Below, one piece after another: positions 33,884-47,600 of a DNA stretch of 64,000 nt. Made by a program: the position numbers and the translations under genes. The first letter of the stretch is position 1. Each line of letters starts with the position of its first letter. The notes beneath the pieces were generated by a model that was given only the letters and a program-made list of their open reading frames with translations, was not told the DNA's origin and did not search any database. This DNA comes from Prinia subflava (Eukaryota; Chordata; Aves; Passeriformes; Cisticolidae), in assembly GCF_021018805.1 (NCBI RefSeq), contig NC_086253.1, forward strand, positions 32,814,083 to 32,878,082. The letters are read 5' to 3'.

Positions 33884-35539
33884 GTAAATGAATGGTTCTT
33901 TTTCAGATGATTCTCTTGGGAAGAAGGGTTGGAATGCTCACCATTTATGTCTTAGGTTTGTTAAAATTTAGTGGTTTCCTTCTGATAGCTACGAGACATT
34001 TCTAATTCACAATCATTGTATCTTGTCTTCATATCTTTCCAGATCACTAGTGCATTTGGATGTTGATCTTATTATCCTAGGAACTGTGAGTCCTTATCCC
34101 CAAAACTTATCAGAGATTAACACCCAGAATTACACAACACTTCATATGTCTCTAACTCTTTGACAAGTTCCCACTTTTCAGAGTCGGGCAAGTGCATTGC
34201 ACAATTAATCCATCAGCACCGTACATTTTTTGATTAAAATATCTGACTGCAAATTTTACATGTCAAGTGAAAGCCTTTGTGGCTAAGCTGTCATTTCTCC
34301 AATTAAGTATTTATGACTAAGGTTGCTCATCAGGTAAAACAGCAATTAATAGTACTGTTGTCATTTATAACTCAGGATTGACAGTTGCTGTCAGTACTCC
34401 AAATAAAATTCATCAAGATCAGGTAGTGGGCAGACATTGCCCTACTCTGAGTGGGAGAGATTCAGCCTTCATTCCTTCTCCACTCCCTCACCATTTTTAC
34501 AGTGTTAGGGCAAAAGTCAGTGCAGTCACTGGCAGTTTTGCTTCATATGGTGGCTTTACTTCATTCATATTCGTGATTCACTCTCATCTTCTGTAGTTTT
34601 TCCAAAAGTTAAACTCAAATTGTGGTCTTTAATTTTAAATTGTTTGCAATTAACTCTGGTTTGGATTTAAGCTCTCTATATATCTAAAAAAATCTCATAG
34701 TTATGAAATTTGGGCCCAGTTCTCTGATAGAAAAAGTTTCTAGGACTTTTCTAATTCCTGTTGGCTTTCAATATATCAAGGAAGACAATTTAAACACCCT
34801 AACATGACTTTGAAATATTCTTATGTTCAGTAGGCCTGGGTAAAACGGCTATTAAGTAACACTGATTTTCTCTTAGATTAATTTACAAAAAGTCCTGTCT
34901 TTAATTTTGAAATTTTAATAATCTTTAAATATGATAATTCATGTTCAAAAACTACAGCAACTTAATATTTCTCCAGAGGGGAAGACTATTCAAAATAACT
35001 TGATAAAGTATTATAAACATCATGCAAACAAGCCTATTTGTTATTTACCTTTTACTTTTCCCTACTTTCCCTAGTTCCATTTTTAGTCAGAATTAAATCC
35101 TTGATGAATGAAAACAGCTAAAATACAGGCTTAATTTTAAAAATATATCTAATTTTTTTAGTAAAACCAAAGTGTTCAAAAAAGGTTGTATTTGGTAGTT
35201 TGGAGTTGTCATCTCCAATACTTAATTTTTTTTCTAGTGGCCTTTATTCATATATGACAGTGTTGAGTATTGTGGAAGACAGATAATTATCTTTGGAGGG
35301 GGGAGAGATGTGTTCAGTTGGGCCATCTAAAAGTAGGTCAGTAAAAACCCAAGAGCTGACAGGACAGCTGCAAACAGTAAAACAAGCAGTAAAAAACAAC
35401 CGTACACAGTGTTAACTTTCACCTTTCCTCTATATATCACATCAATGAAGCTCTACCTGTGGAGAGAAGGAATAAACTCCACACATTCTATAAACAATAA
35501 CATATGAAATTAAAAATTAGTGTTGTAGAATGGGCAACC

Positions 35540-36310
35540 TACAGGATCTGTCATATAGAAAAAACTGCAAAGCCAGCATCAAATAAAGGATAAAAGGGCA
35601 AGTTACATTCAAGGTGATAAGAGAATCTTAAAGGATGAAAAGTGAAAGCCATATAGTAACTCAGAGTCAATCTTGGCATGATAAGCACTTGTAGCCACCT
35701 TAGGCTGATCACTGACACACTGTCTATGGCCTGGGGAACGCTGTGGATAAAAACCTTCCCTATGGTGTGATTTCCATTGTGTGAGTCACCCATAGCCTTC
35801 CACAGGAGACAGTGAGGATCTGCTCCACCTTTGGGAGTGACATTATGGTCTGTACAGCCGTGGAGCACTGCAGGTGGTGGGAAGCAATCACTGCCTCAGG
35901 GCCATTTGGCCACTATCACCTCACAGTGATAGTGGTGGTCAGTGGTTCCTAGTGGAAGTGGTTGGCATTTGCACAAAAGAATCCACAATGACAATTTATC
36001 TGCAGTGTTTGTACCATCTCGTGCAACAATTCTGAGATCACCTGTGGTCCTGAATTTCCTTCCTGGCTGGTTCCAGACCATGGCAGTGACTGGAAAAGAG
36101 AAGGAAGGTGGTTGTGGCCAGTTTTGAAATGAGACTTGGATATTTTCCAGGACAGGCTGAATGTGTGTTTTATGTACTCTGAAGGGAAGCACACAGACCT
36201 GAGGCCTTTGCTTACTGTGGTTATACTGGCTGTTGGTGTGAGCAACACTGCATCTGGCTTCTGCGGTTTTATTGCAGACAGACCTCATAGTATTGGATAT
36301 ATATCTTAAA
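35540..36310. other. Unidentified block with long minus-strand frames
   Basis: This stretch is richer in GC than the surrounding intron and holds consecutive minus-strand frames of 105 and 139 codons (35551-35868, 35896-36315), plus an overlapping 99-codon frame. I cannot match any of them to a protein or transposon family. A decayed processed copy or an old repeat is possible. There are no flanking duplications that I can see. Confidence 0.3.
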
Positions 36311-37120
36311 ATCATAGAATTTGGAGAGTGATGGGGAAATTGTCAAAATGTACTTTTAAGCCTTCAGAGGGTGTATAGAAACATTTGAAAATATGAACTA
36401 TATGAACATTTCTTAGCTCAAGTTTTAGATAACATTTGTTTCATATTGTGGCATGTTTGTGTGGCTCTCCCTGTCCCACAGCCCTACAAAATCTGTTCCC
36501 AAGTATTCTAAGACTACGGTTACTTCTGGAGGTGTACCTAAGTGTCAGTTAACAAATCTGGGTGAAGTCCTGTTCATGAACTTGCAAATCAAATCACATC
36601 ACTGAGGGGAAATATCTAACAAAAGAAAGGACTTATACAGGCCATAAATGTCACTACTTCGGTAGTCCTTCAGGACAAAGATTTTTCCATGCAGGAAAGA
36701 AGCCAAGAAGACTCTCTATAAAGGGGAAAAATATTTCCTGTGCCTTAGAAATCTAAGTTCTATTGATAGTTCTATGATAGTTCTATTTCTAGTCCACTGG
36801 GTTATGGAAAGGTGAAATGGCATGCCAGTAATTTGAAAGAAGTTTAATTCTTGAACTTGACTGCTTTGTACCCATGAAGAAATACCCCAGGGACCATGGA
36901 GTTCATTCTAGATTCATACCTGGTTACCAGAATTGTAATATTACTTAATTCTGACTGAAGGCTTGAAATGGTTGATTTTAAATCAGTAGTCATTCAAGGC
37001 TGACTTTGTGTTAATAATGGAAGTTACATCTCCCAGTGTTCATGCAGTAGCTACGTCTCTAACTCCATAAGCAATGACTAATGTTCTGTGATGAGAACTG
37101 TTCTTGCCAGGATTATAAGG

Positions 37121-37140
37121 TATATATATATATATATATA
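37121..37140. repeat. (TA)n microsatellite
   Basis: About ten TA units within intron e8-e9. Confidence 0.9.
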
Positions 37141-37638
37141 CACCTCATAAGGTATATAAGGCTGACCACAAACAACAGGGGATTGACAGAAGTTTCTGGC
37201 TATTATTGACTGTGGGATTTTGGTGAGTAACTGAGAGATGAGGGGAGAAGCTTTTCAAACCTCACATGTACATGAAGGAATAATTTTTAGATTTTTATGT
37301 TTTTATAGTAAAGATTTGTTTCAGCTGTTCTGTGTCTGGTTTTGAAAAGTGTACAGAAAAGCATGATTTGGGATCATTATTTAGCAGTGCTTTAAAGGAA
37401 AAATACTACTGAAGTAGAATAGAAAATGAAATCTAGCAGTACTTTTTAAAAGCTGCATAATTTTTTCTCATGAAATGTTGCTGTGTCTGTGATGGAGTGC
37501 CCAGGATGTTAATCATTGTGTGGGCTGTTGTTACAGGATTTGCCACAGAGTTACAAAGGGTTATCAAACATAATAAACAAAAATTGTCAATCTTTTTGTC
37601 AAATACAAACATAACAATCCATGTGTTTGTTTTCACAG

Positions 37639-37691
37639 GCTTCCTTATATCATCACTATTCAACAGACAGAGGCCTGGACAGGCCCTCCAG
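37639..37691 (+). CDS. SORBS2: SORBS2 exon e9: ASLY linker exon
   Basis: 53 bases, phase 0 in and phase 2 out: ASLYHHYSTDRGLDRPS with the Ser codon completed by e10. It corresponds to the ASLYQSS...DRPMSS segment of human SORBS2. Acceptor ttttcacag, donor gtaaga. Confidence 0.93.
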
Positions 37692-38364
37692 GTAAGAAAT
37701 ACTATCTATTACTTCAGCAGACACAGATGATTCAGCCTGAGGGTCTTCTTTGGAACGTGAAATCAGCAGATTTTGTCAAGAGTCAGATTTTAACATTCAC
37801 CTTCTGTGCTACGGGCAAATTAGAAGAAGCTTGGAGAGAGTGTTCATTTTGATACTGATGTATAGATTTTATTTTCGTTTTCCAAAGATTTAGTATTTAC
37901 ATTCAAATTAACCATATTGTGTTCTAGGTTTTTCCACTAATATCACTGAGCTTCGTTTTCAACAGCAGTGATTTATTCTTTACCTTTACTTCCTGCAGCA
38001 TATTCAGTACTGTTTTCCTAAGCATGATGCCTTGACTGTTCTCAGCCTCTGTCTTTTTCCTATCTTGCACTTAAATTCTCGCTCCAAAAAGTAGTCTAAA
38101 GGAACTCAGTGCATTTATTCCAAAGAAAATGGCATGATAATTTTGTGTGAAAATGCAAAACAATCAGGTTAAGAACAAATCTTTTCACTGGGAAATAGGC
38201 TGTAAGAGTGTGAGACCAGGGCTTCTTTCCTTTACGTGTTTTTCATGTATTTATTTTGGTATTTTTTAATCCATAAACCGATAATGTAATTATGACCTTA
38301 TTTCTTAAATTCCTGAATTCTGATCTCAGACTCAGACTGCTACTGATAATGCTTTGTTCTGTAG
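37692..38364 (+). other. SORBS2: SORBS2 intron e9-e10
   Basis: 0.7-kb intron, gtaaga...ttctgtag. Nothing else recognised. Confidence 0.85.
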
Positions 38365-38552
38365 TTCTGCAAGTACTGCGAGTGACTACAGAAAGCGAAG
38401 GAAGTCAGAACCTGCTGTAAGTCATCAGAGGGCTCACAGCGATCAGAACGCCAACAGACCTAACCTGGGCTGTACAGACACACAGGGCCCATGCTCCACC
38501 CTTAGGAAGCCTTTAACTAGCTCATCTCCTTCTTCTCCATCACGAGCAAAAG
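38365..38552 (+). CDS. SORBS2: SORBS2 exon e10: Ser/basic linker
   Basis: Phase 2 in, phase 1 out. It reads SASTASDYRKRRKSEPAVSH, a variable middle, and LTSSSPSSPSRAK. RKRRKSEP is a basic phosphorylation-type motif and could also act as a nuclear localisation signal (inference). The end joins e11 through a Gly codon, giving AKGGDIS, or in non-neural isoforms presumably joins e12 (needs phase 1, which fits). Confidence 0.95.
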
Positions 38553-40812
38553 GTAAGAGAAGACCATATTAGCTAGCAGAAAACTACTGGTGATGCATTG
38601 CACTGTATGTTGGTAGCAACTGTTTCTTGTCTCTCGGTGCATTGCTCCAGGGGATGTGATGTGAAGCAACAGCTTTGGGCCTTTCATGAACAACTAACTT
38701 GTTTATTTATTCTTAGGGGTGTAATTTTAAGCTGAAAAGCTAGATTTGTAACAAGGATTTTCCAGTTTCAACTGCTTGTTCTAACAAAAGATAATTGAAG
38801 ACTAATTAAAAGGAGACTATGAATTCTACCCCAAAATATAAACATTTTTATTAACCCAACTACCCTCTTACTAGATTATTGTGTAATGGTTTTATTATAT
38901 TGAGAAAGTAAATTGGGACAAATAACCTATAAGATTAAAGATCTGTTCCCATGATAGTAGACCTTTTAAATCCATAGCTGATGTCATAGATCTTATCAGT
39001 TATCAGGAATTAATGTAATCAAGCAAATATACACAGTTATCAGGACCTAATTTAATCAAAAAAGCATCCATAGTCTGACTTATTTTCTAAATCCTTGGAA
39101 GTATTTAGTACAGCTGATGCAATCTATTTAGCTTATTTTTGGTGAGTAACTCACCATCCTATTACTGTTTTCCACATCTCTCCAGGAAAGAGATCACAGA
39201 GTCAGTTGTTCATTTGGGTTTGGAGGTTTGGATGGGTTTTTCTAGAAAAAAAGCTTCCAGTAAAACATAAAATATAAGTAATACATAGAATAATACTATG
39301 ACATACAATAGGCATACAATACTAGACATACAATATGTCTCCTTCTGTTTAAATTTTTATTAATATTAGTATTCTCTTAATTGCTCTATTTTGCAGCTAT
39401 ACTAATCAGTAAACCTCTGTAAAAGTAAATTCTCAGTGAAAAGAACATAATATCCAAACTGCAACAGAATGTGTCAAAGAAAAGCAGTGAGGAACATTGA
39501 GAATGAGATGGTTGAAAAGCAAATGTATTTTAAACATTTAAAACGTTAAAGTGTTTTGCAGTAATTTTGAAAGTGGATTAACTCATCCATTTGGTTTACC
39601 AGGCCAGACAGTAAAAAGTTGATAAATTCCACTTGCCTGCATATGCCTTTGACTCCACCACCAGTAACAAGCACTAAGCATGACTTCAACACTTCGTGTG
39701 TTTAAAAATCCTTCCCTTAAGAATATCTTCCACAGCCATTTAGCTTTCAGGTGACACTGTTCTCTCCCAGCATTATGACCCTTGTAGAATGTGAATTTTT
39801 CTTGAAATTAACCAATTCGTTAAAGATGGAGTACAGTATATAAACAGTTTGACCAGCATGAATTTTGAGCTCAAGTGTTTCAATGTCAGATCTAGATTCA
39901 ATTTTTTCTAGAAAGCAGACTGAGGTGTTTGAGGTATCCTTCCTGTACTGAGTGTTGCCACTTGAGACCATTTTTGAAAGTTCAGTACAATTATGAAAGA
40001 CCACCGTTCCAAATTTGTCTCATAGTGTCTTCTAGATCTACCATGCACATAAAAATATGTTATAAGGTGGAAAACTCAGGCCTTTGTTGTGGAAGTCAAT
40101 CTAAGAGTTATTTTTACTTCCACATTGTGGTTAGGATCAGTAAACTGATACACCTTTCTTTACACTTGCATATCACTTCTTGAGCTGCTTTGTTCTGCCC
40201 TGCATAAGCTGTACAAAACACTGCTCCTGTCAGTGCTATCATGCAGGGAAGGGGCAGGCTGCCTGTCAATGACTTGGAGAAATTTCCTATTTGATCTGAT
40301 ACAAAGACAAATCTTTATTTTAACTGTCTTAGAATATGTGGATGCTTTGAACTCTGAGCATTATACAGAAAAAAAAATTTCAGAATGCCCAGGTGGAAAA
40401 TTCAGTATTACCCTGAGGTCTAGATTTGTTGTGTAGCTTCATCTTTAAATCCTTTGCATCTTTTATTGTCTGTTGACCTGCTTAAAAATCCCAGTTAATC
40501 CCCAATGCTTGGTTTCTTATATTGCTTTAATGGTGGAGGTTGTGGAGGAGATAACATCTCCATAACTAATAGGGAATTCTTTCTGTTTTTCAAATTATCA
40601 TGAGTGCATTTTTGCAGCTTGAAAATAACTTCATTATTAGCTCTGCTGTCCTAAGCTGTAACAAACTACGTACTGACCTAAGCTGATAAATGCACTAATT
40701 GCTATCTCTTTTCTAGTCTTTCTAATACTTACTGATGCTAATTCCAACTGTCTGAATCTTTTAATTTCTGGCCATGTCTCTTTTTTACCATGCTGCTCTA
40801 TGGATTATAAAG
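38553..40812 (+). other. SORBS2: SORBS2 intron e10-e11
   Basis: 2.3-kb AT-rich intron. The open frames at 39747-40004, 39929-40183 and 40233-40436 are unrecognised shadows. No repeats were identified. Confidence 0.8.
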
Positions 40813-42369
40813 GTGGGGATATTAGCAAAGTATATCCATCCCTGTTAAGTTACTCGGTGCACAACCACAACACCTCAAATGAATTAGATTACTGTAGCAC
40901 TTACAGACAACATTTAGCTGTTCCAAATGATTCAAGAAGGTCAACCGTCTACAAGAATGGCTGGCAAATGACTCGCCAAAATGCAGAAGTCTGGAGCAGC
41001 ACAGAGGAAACAGCCTCTCCAAAGAGGAAATCCCATAGCTGTGATGACCTTTTAACAGATGATCACGACAGCTATCCTGATGCACAGGCCAAGGCTGAAA
41101 GCATGGGCTCTCTTTTATGTGAGGAGGACTCCAAAGAAATTTGCTCCATGAACTGGAACTCCCCATATGTTGAGGGCCGTGGCAGTGGCAGGTCAAGAGT
41201 CCGTCACAGATCTGCACATGATGCTCCAGGTTTCCTGAAGATGTACAAAAAGATGCACCGCATCAATCGCAAGGACTTGATGAATTCGGAGATGATTTGT
41301 TCTGTCAAGTCCAGAATACTGCAATATGAAAAAGAACAGCACAAAGGTATTCTTCAAGGCTGGAGAGAGTCTTCTACTGAGGAGGTGCCCAGAGACATGG
41401 TGCCAACCAGAATATCTGAATTTGAAAAGTTAATTCAGAAATCAAAATCAATGCCGAACCTTGGTGATGACATGTTGTCAACTGTTACATTAGAGCCTCC
41501 TAAAAATGGCTTGTGTCCAAAGAGGCGATTTTCTATCGAATCCCTGCTGGAAGAAGAAACTCCAGTCAGACATCCCTCTCAGGTACAACGGAGCTACAAG
41601 TCTAAAACCCTGGTGCCAATTCATATTGAAGTGACCAGTGATGAGCCACAACGATCACATATAGATTTTTCAGACAGCGATCAAGATGGAGTGGTTTCTG
41701 ATCTCAGTGACTTTATCCAGATAGAAGGTTCATCCTTTTGTAGTGAAAGTGACTTTGATCACTTTTCCTTCACTTCATCTGAAAGCTTTTATGGATCCGG
41801 CCATCACCACCACCACCATCATCACCACAGGCATCTCATCAGCTCCTGCAAAGGGCGATGCCCAGCATCCTACACCCGCTTCACCACCATGCTAAAACAT
41901 GAAAGGGCTAAGCAGGAAACCACTGAGGATCCAAGGAGACGGGAAGCAGAATCTGGCCTGTCTAAGATAGCATTCCTTGTCAGTCCAGTGCCTTTCAGGA
42001 GGAAAAAAAGTGCAGCTCCTAAAAAACAAACTGAAAAGAAAAAATGCAAGTCATCTGTGTTTGAAGCACTAGATTCTGCACTTAAAGATATCTGTGACCA
42101 AATTAAAGCTGAAAAAAGGCGGGGGAGCTTGCCCGACAACAGTATATTACACAGACTTATTACTGAGCTGCTTCCAGACATTCCAGAAAGGAATTCATCT
42201 CTTAAAGCTCTGAAAAAGAGTCCCACGCACCAGCCTTTTCATCCACTGCCTCAAGATGGTGCTATCCATTGTCCACTGTACCAGAATGATTGTGGAAGAT
42301 TACCTCTTAGTGCCTCTTTTCCAGACATGGATGCAACTAACAACAATGATAGTGCACTGTGTTTCCAAG
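40813..42369 (+). CDS. SORBS2: SORBS2 exon e11: large neural (nArgBP2) exon
   Basis: 1557 bases, 519 codons, phase 1 on both sides, so it is a frame-neutral cassette. This is the exon that makes the brain isoform nArgBP2, which localises to synapses and binds SAPAP/Shank-type scaffolds and actin regulators. Recognisable blocks include [61 protein letters not shown], the acidic [16 protein letters not shown], a run of nine His (41802-41828), [20 protein letters not shown] (the Cys/His segment probably behind the reported zinc-finger motif) and [20 protein letters not shown]. The frame is fully open and closely matches human SORBS2, which settles the paralogue. The donor CAAG|gtggat is weak. 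The frame would read on for 11 codons past the donor. Confidence 0.97.
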
Positions 42370-45059
42370 GTGGATTAACTTTCTTCCTCTGTCCTTGTGA
42401 TTGACTTATCCAACCTTACTCCCTGTGTTTCCCACCCTTTCTCATTCCACTTTGTGTCATCTATAAGAAGCTTTCATCCCATGAAATTCTTAGTGGAGGA
42501 CATCATTTTCACATAGGTGTTGAGGATAGATAAATTTGCTGTCTATTCACAAAATGCAGTAATAAGGACAACTGAAGTAGCAGTGCATTTCAGCTAATTG
42601 AAACTAAATTAGTTCTATAAATTATAAGGATGTTATTAAGCAGTGAATTCATGCATCATGAGATGCTGGTCAAACTGAAAACTATATGCAGATAACCCTT
42701 TCTTTATCACTTTATCACTAATTCTAAAAAGAATTGGAATCAAAAATGTGTTTTACTATATAATTTTGTTAAATGTAAGTGATAAAAATGCTGTTAATTC
42801 TGCCACTATTGTAGAAAGTCAATTCTGTTTTCTTATGAATGCACTGCTTTGTGTTACTTTTTGTGAATAGATGTTAAAAGTCATTTTAGAAAGTTTCCAT
42901 TTCCACTGTTCAAAGAATACAATTTCCAATTTCTGTGGCAGCAAAACTAATTCTTTCCATAGAATTTCAAAATGTCAATGAAATTTTGAGAAATTTCCTA
43001 TCTTGTTAGAAGGGAATTTCTCAATAATCAAAATGTGAATGAAATTGTCAGGGTAAGTATGACCAATCTGTTTCTAAAGTTGCTGCTTTGAGTTGTTTGT
43101 TGCTCTCCTTCTTTTTTTCTTTTATTTTAATCAAAAAAAGAAAAAAATACTTGAAAGATATTCTTGAAATCACAAATGGATGTAAGAGAGTATGTCTTTA
43201 ATATAGAAATTATGCAATATTCGGTCAGACTCATCCTTACTCTCACATATTTTTGTGTAACTTTTGAAAGTAGCACAATAATATGTATTTCAAGAGAAAT
43301 CAGAATTGAAGCTATTACCATCTTTTCTTAACTAGTTGTAGTAGACATATTTAGAACAGAAAATTTGATAAAAAACCAGCTAAACAGTTCAGAAGTGAAT
43401 TAGTCATACTTGAGGCCTGATCATGATTTACCCTGGCAGACAGTAGTACATGGTGAGACTGAATTTGTTGAGTTGTTGAAAAATGTGCTGGTCACATATT
43501 ATAGTCTCTAAATGAGAATTTTCCAGTATGTGAAAATAAAGAAATCCATAGTGCAAAGTAAATGTGGATTTCTAATAGCTTTTGCAGCTCTGAAGGAGCC
43601 TGACATGAGGAAAGCAATACACTCTGTCAACATTAATACCCCTAAAGTAGCATGGAGAATGAGTAAAGCAGAATATTTCATTAGTTTCCATCAGCAGCAG
43701 TCACAGCTGAGCTCTACTTCTAATCAAGTTTCGTGTTTTGTTGGATCTGTGTGCATCTCTTACAGCCACACAGAGACACGAAGGTCATAGCAAATGACTG
43801 AAAACTACCAATATTGACTGCATAATGAGCTGTAGAGAAAAAAAGGAAATTGTTCATCCTAAAGATTCTGCATTTTCACTCCTTTCCAATATCCTTCTCT
43901 TACTGTTAGAAATTTAAAAAATAGATGTTTTTGGAGTCATTGTATCTTTAGGTTTATGCAATGGTGTACATCCTCATTCAGGAGCACATGCCATAGCAAA
44001 AAAGCTGTCCAGAAGTGGGGCTATGATCTACTTACTGGCAATGATATGCTTACAACCAATGGCATAAACAATAAAATTATCTCTTTACCTCCATTGAACT
44101 TAACAATACCCTCAATTTTTTGTGGCTTAGCCAATAACCAATTAGAATGGATTAGATGTTTCACTTCTTTTGTTTGTTCCACTTGTATTTCTTTAGAAAT
44201 GTATGAGCTCAGTAACAACAGATTGTGGGAATGAAGTCAAAGGTAGACAAACAGAAATCACATATCCATTAGGAAGTACCACTGTGGTAGTAGGAGACTA
44301 AAACAGTACTTCTCAGAAGTTAAGAGGCAGTTCATTAAATAGTTCTATTGTCATTGCACATTGGCAACTTGCAGAGCTATAGAGAGTATAAGATTTTGGT
44401 TTTACTCTCATTAAAACATAAGAAAATATTCACCATCCTGTAATAAACATTGGTAAAGTGTGCTTTAGAAAAGACTGCCACATAGATTGGTGAGTAATAT
44501 GATTTGTATTCCATCTCTTAAAACAGAGTTGATTTTATGAAGTAACATCCTTTTAAATTCCCTTCTGCTGCCTAACATGTGCCCCGGTGAAGTAGTAATG
44601 CATCTTTGATCACTTAGGAGGAAACAAAGTTTCTTCACATTTTCTCATTGAAGCATGCTTGAATCATGTGTTGTGCATGTAATTATGTGTTTACATTGTT
44701 GGCATTCCAAAATAATGTCATGCAACCTGATGAGGTCCAAGTACTGCTGTCATGTCTTCCCCTTGGCCCAGTAGGGAGCATCCCTTTTCACAGTGAGGCA
44801 TAAATACACTCTCTCATTCCTCTGTCATATCTTCTGTGTTCTGCTGCTCTGGATCAGAGGACAGCCTTAGCCTTTGCCCAAAGTCAGTATTTTTTTCCCC
44901 TTTAAAGGTGCTCTTAACTATCCTATCATGTGCTTTTCTCTCTATCAAATGTAAAATGATAGATTTCAATATCTTTTCACTCCCCCTAAATGAAAGCAAG
45001 CAGCATCACAGATTTAAATGGTTTTGTTTATTGTCGTTTCACCCAATTTCTGTTTTCAG
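42370..45059 (+). other. SORBS2: SORBS2 intron e11-e12
   Basis: 2.7-kb AT-rich intron. The first kilobase is poor in repeats, and no exon or known repeat was found. Confidence 0.8.
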
Positions 45060-45151
45060 TAGACCAGGAGTCTCCTGGAAGCTATTCTTCTGCTTTCACT
45101 GATGTGGGACGATGTACTCCAAGGGAGAGAAGAGGAACTACAGACAAAGAG
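45060..45151 (+). CDS. SORBS2: SORBS2 exon e12: linker before SH3-1
   Basis: 92 bases, phase 1 in and phase 0 out. With one base from e11 it encodes DQESPGSYSSAFTDVGRC then TPRERRGTTDKE, matching the segment directly before the first SH3 domain. The acceptor (tctgttttcag) is good and the donor GAG|gtagtg is weak. Confidence 0.93.
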
Positions 45152-47553
45152 GTAGTGAAACAGCAATGAGTAATGCAGCGATATCCATATGGAAAACTGG
45201 TAACATATTTGAGACAAGATTTGTGTTGGTTTTAAGACAGATGCAGACCAAAGGAACAGCATCTTCCTTTCTCATTAAGGAGATTGGTACTTCAAGAAAT
45301 ATAAATAACATCAAGCTTTGTAAGATAAGCTACTGTATATTTATCTATTGTTAAATAGATATGGACATAAATTCACTAGTTATTTATCAGCTCTGTGAAA
45401 GCTGATTGGAATGTGTGTTTGGAATAGAGAAAATTGACAGATGTGACTGGGGAAAGGCTCTTTAGAAACCCCAAGTTTTACACAAAGAAACTGCACCATT
45501 ATTTTTATTTGGAAAGCAAACCACTGCTGTTAGTGGCTGAGACAAAACCAGTTATCCTAAGAGCAGACTCTAACATCTGTAGCAGTTGGTAATTGTAATT
45601 AGATACTGATTGCTTGTAGTAATGCTTTGGAAGAAGAAATGGAAGCAGACATACCACCTTTAAAGTAACACAAAGCACCACTGAAAAATACATATCGAAA
45701 AATAAAGTATATTATTCTGTATCTCAAGAAATTATTATAGATCTAGAACTATAAATGCTCTCCAAACAACATAAAAGCTTACTATATATTAATTGCTAAT
45801 ACCTAAGATTTTGCTCTCCTTGATAAATTGTGGTATGGTTAGAACTGAATTCAGATCCATTTATACCCCACTGACATCTTTATATTGCTGCAATTTGATT
45901 AAAAGTTTGATTTTTTTAAAAAAGACTTCTCATTACAAAATAACAAGCTAGAAAAGTTCCAGGAGCCATACTGTGTGTTTCTTTTAAAGAATCTTGTGAC
46001 ATGGAAAGTCATCTTTTAATTTGAAAGTGTGTAAAATACTTAAATTACAAACCATTTTTAAGATCACTTAAAAAGATTTAAAAATATGAAAGAGGAAAGA
46101 CATCCCTATTTCCAGTATGTTGTGTACATTTCAAAGTATTTTGTATTTAAACAGCTCCACTGTTCTTTTAATATCCACTTTTTCTGTTATTTGCTTGAGT
46201 AGTTACAATACCAGCTGAATCAAAATCAGGAAATACTGAATAGGGCTTAGCTGCAGTTAATATGAATCATATGTTGATATGAATATCCCATCCTGTCTAA
46301 AAGACTGTTTTTAATAACAGCAAGGAACAGAAAATTGCTTTTAAATTTAAGCTATCTGATTTGAAGGAGATCTGTAATGGAAAATTGTATTGGTATTGCA
46401 AAATTCAAGTTGACAGGATCTCTATAATAACTTCAGGGACTTCTTATTACAGTGAAGACAATTCTGTAGGTGTGTTAAATTTGCTAGTCTTAAAATGACA
46501 AGAAGGACAAGAACACCTGGCCTGGAATAAAGGTAAAATGCAAAATTTACAAGTGTCTCTTTTTATTCTTGTCATAAAAAGATGTGCACCTTTACATTAT
46601 GACAAATAATATGTCTCAGAAATAGCACAATCAGCTCATTCTAGTCTCTAGTACATCCTAGACAGGCATTTTTTAGAATGGGGCAATCTTGTCTGTGGAA
46701 GTACTTGCAGAGAAAGACTAAATCACTTTAACAAATGCCTGCATGTGGTTCTGCTTATCACTTCCTCTGAAGTACCTGGTGCTGGGTGCTTGTGAGATGC
46801 AGACAATCCATGAGTGAATGCTCCTGGGTCAGATCACAGTTCATATTTTCATTACAGCTTTGAAAACAGTGAAAGTGTGTCAGCTATACAGGTGAGGAGA
46901 CTTAGGGCAGTTTTACAGGTTGGTTTTTTTTTTTAACAATATTGAGCTTACATGTACTTGGTGACAAACTTCATAAATGTATGAAAGAAATTTTATAATG
47001 TGATTGCCTGTGATAGCAAGAGAGCTGCACAGATGACTCAGATCACCTCCAGTCCTGTGCTTTCTTAAAACTATGAATGTAATTATAGAAATCAAAAAAT
47101 ATTCCCAACCATTTCCAACTGTCAGTGTATATATATATATATTTAATGCATCATTTGCAATTGAAATTAGCCTACAGATAACAAATTTAACATTAAAAGG
47201 CACCTAAAATACTACAGAATATTAAATTTGTGTATTTATGTTGTGCTTAGAGATCTAGTTGCCTACGAATCACATTGACATCGTTAACTTTTTTATTTAC
47301 TTTGGTGCTTCTCTTAAACATCAAGTTGCAAAGTAGTCTGCATTAAAATTTAGCTATTTCTGGTTTTAGAACACTAAGTCCCAAACACCCAACTGCCTTA
47401 AAAAGAAAGACATATTTAATTGCCTATTTCTTCAAGAACCACTGTAAAGCTCATCCTGTTCTTTTTGGATCTTGGTCACCTTTTAAAAATTGAAACACAT
47501 TTATCATATAGTAATACTACCTGAATGTATTAATCACTTTGCCTATTTTTCAG
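45152..47553 (+). other. SORBS2: SORBS2 intron e12-e13
   Basis: 2.4-kb intron with a short (TA)n run near 47130. No exon was recognised. Confidence 0.8.
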
Positions 47554-47600
47554 AAACTGCCAGCTAAAGCTGTATATGACTTTAAAGCTCAAACTTCTAA
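47554..47600 (+). CDS. SORBS2: SORBS2 exon e13: start of SH3-1
   Basis: 47 bases, phase 0 in and phase 2 out: KLPAKAVYDFKAQTS plus two bases. AVYDF is the ALYDY-type first strand of the SH3 fold. Acceptor ctatttttcag, donor gtaagt. Confidence 0.97.

Larger units (their letters stand above)
33884..37638 (+). other. SORBS2: SORBS2 intron e8-e9
   Basis: 3.8-kb intron containing an unidentified, less AT-rich block (about 35540-36310) and a (TA)n microsatellite (about 37121-37140). No further exon was seen. Confidence 0.8.

Noticed and set aside
35551..36315. Minus-strand gene in intron e8-e9
   Set aside because: Long frames but no start context, promoter, splice structure or recognisable protein; kept only as an unexplained block.
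40800..42404. Single-exon 534-codon gene starting at the ATG at 40800
   Set aside because: The first codons are intron; the AG before 40813 joins e10 in phase and the frame past 42369 is intron read-through, as the match to SORBS2 shows.
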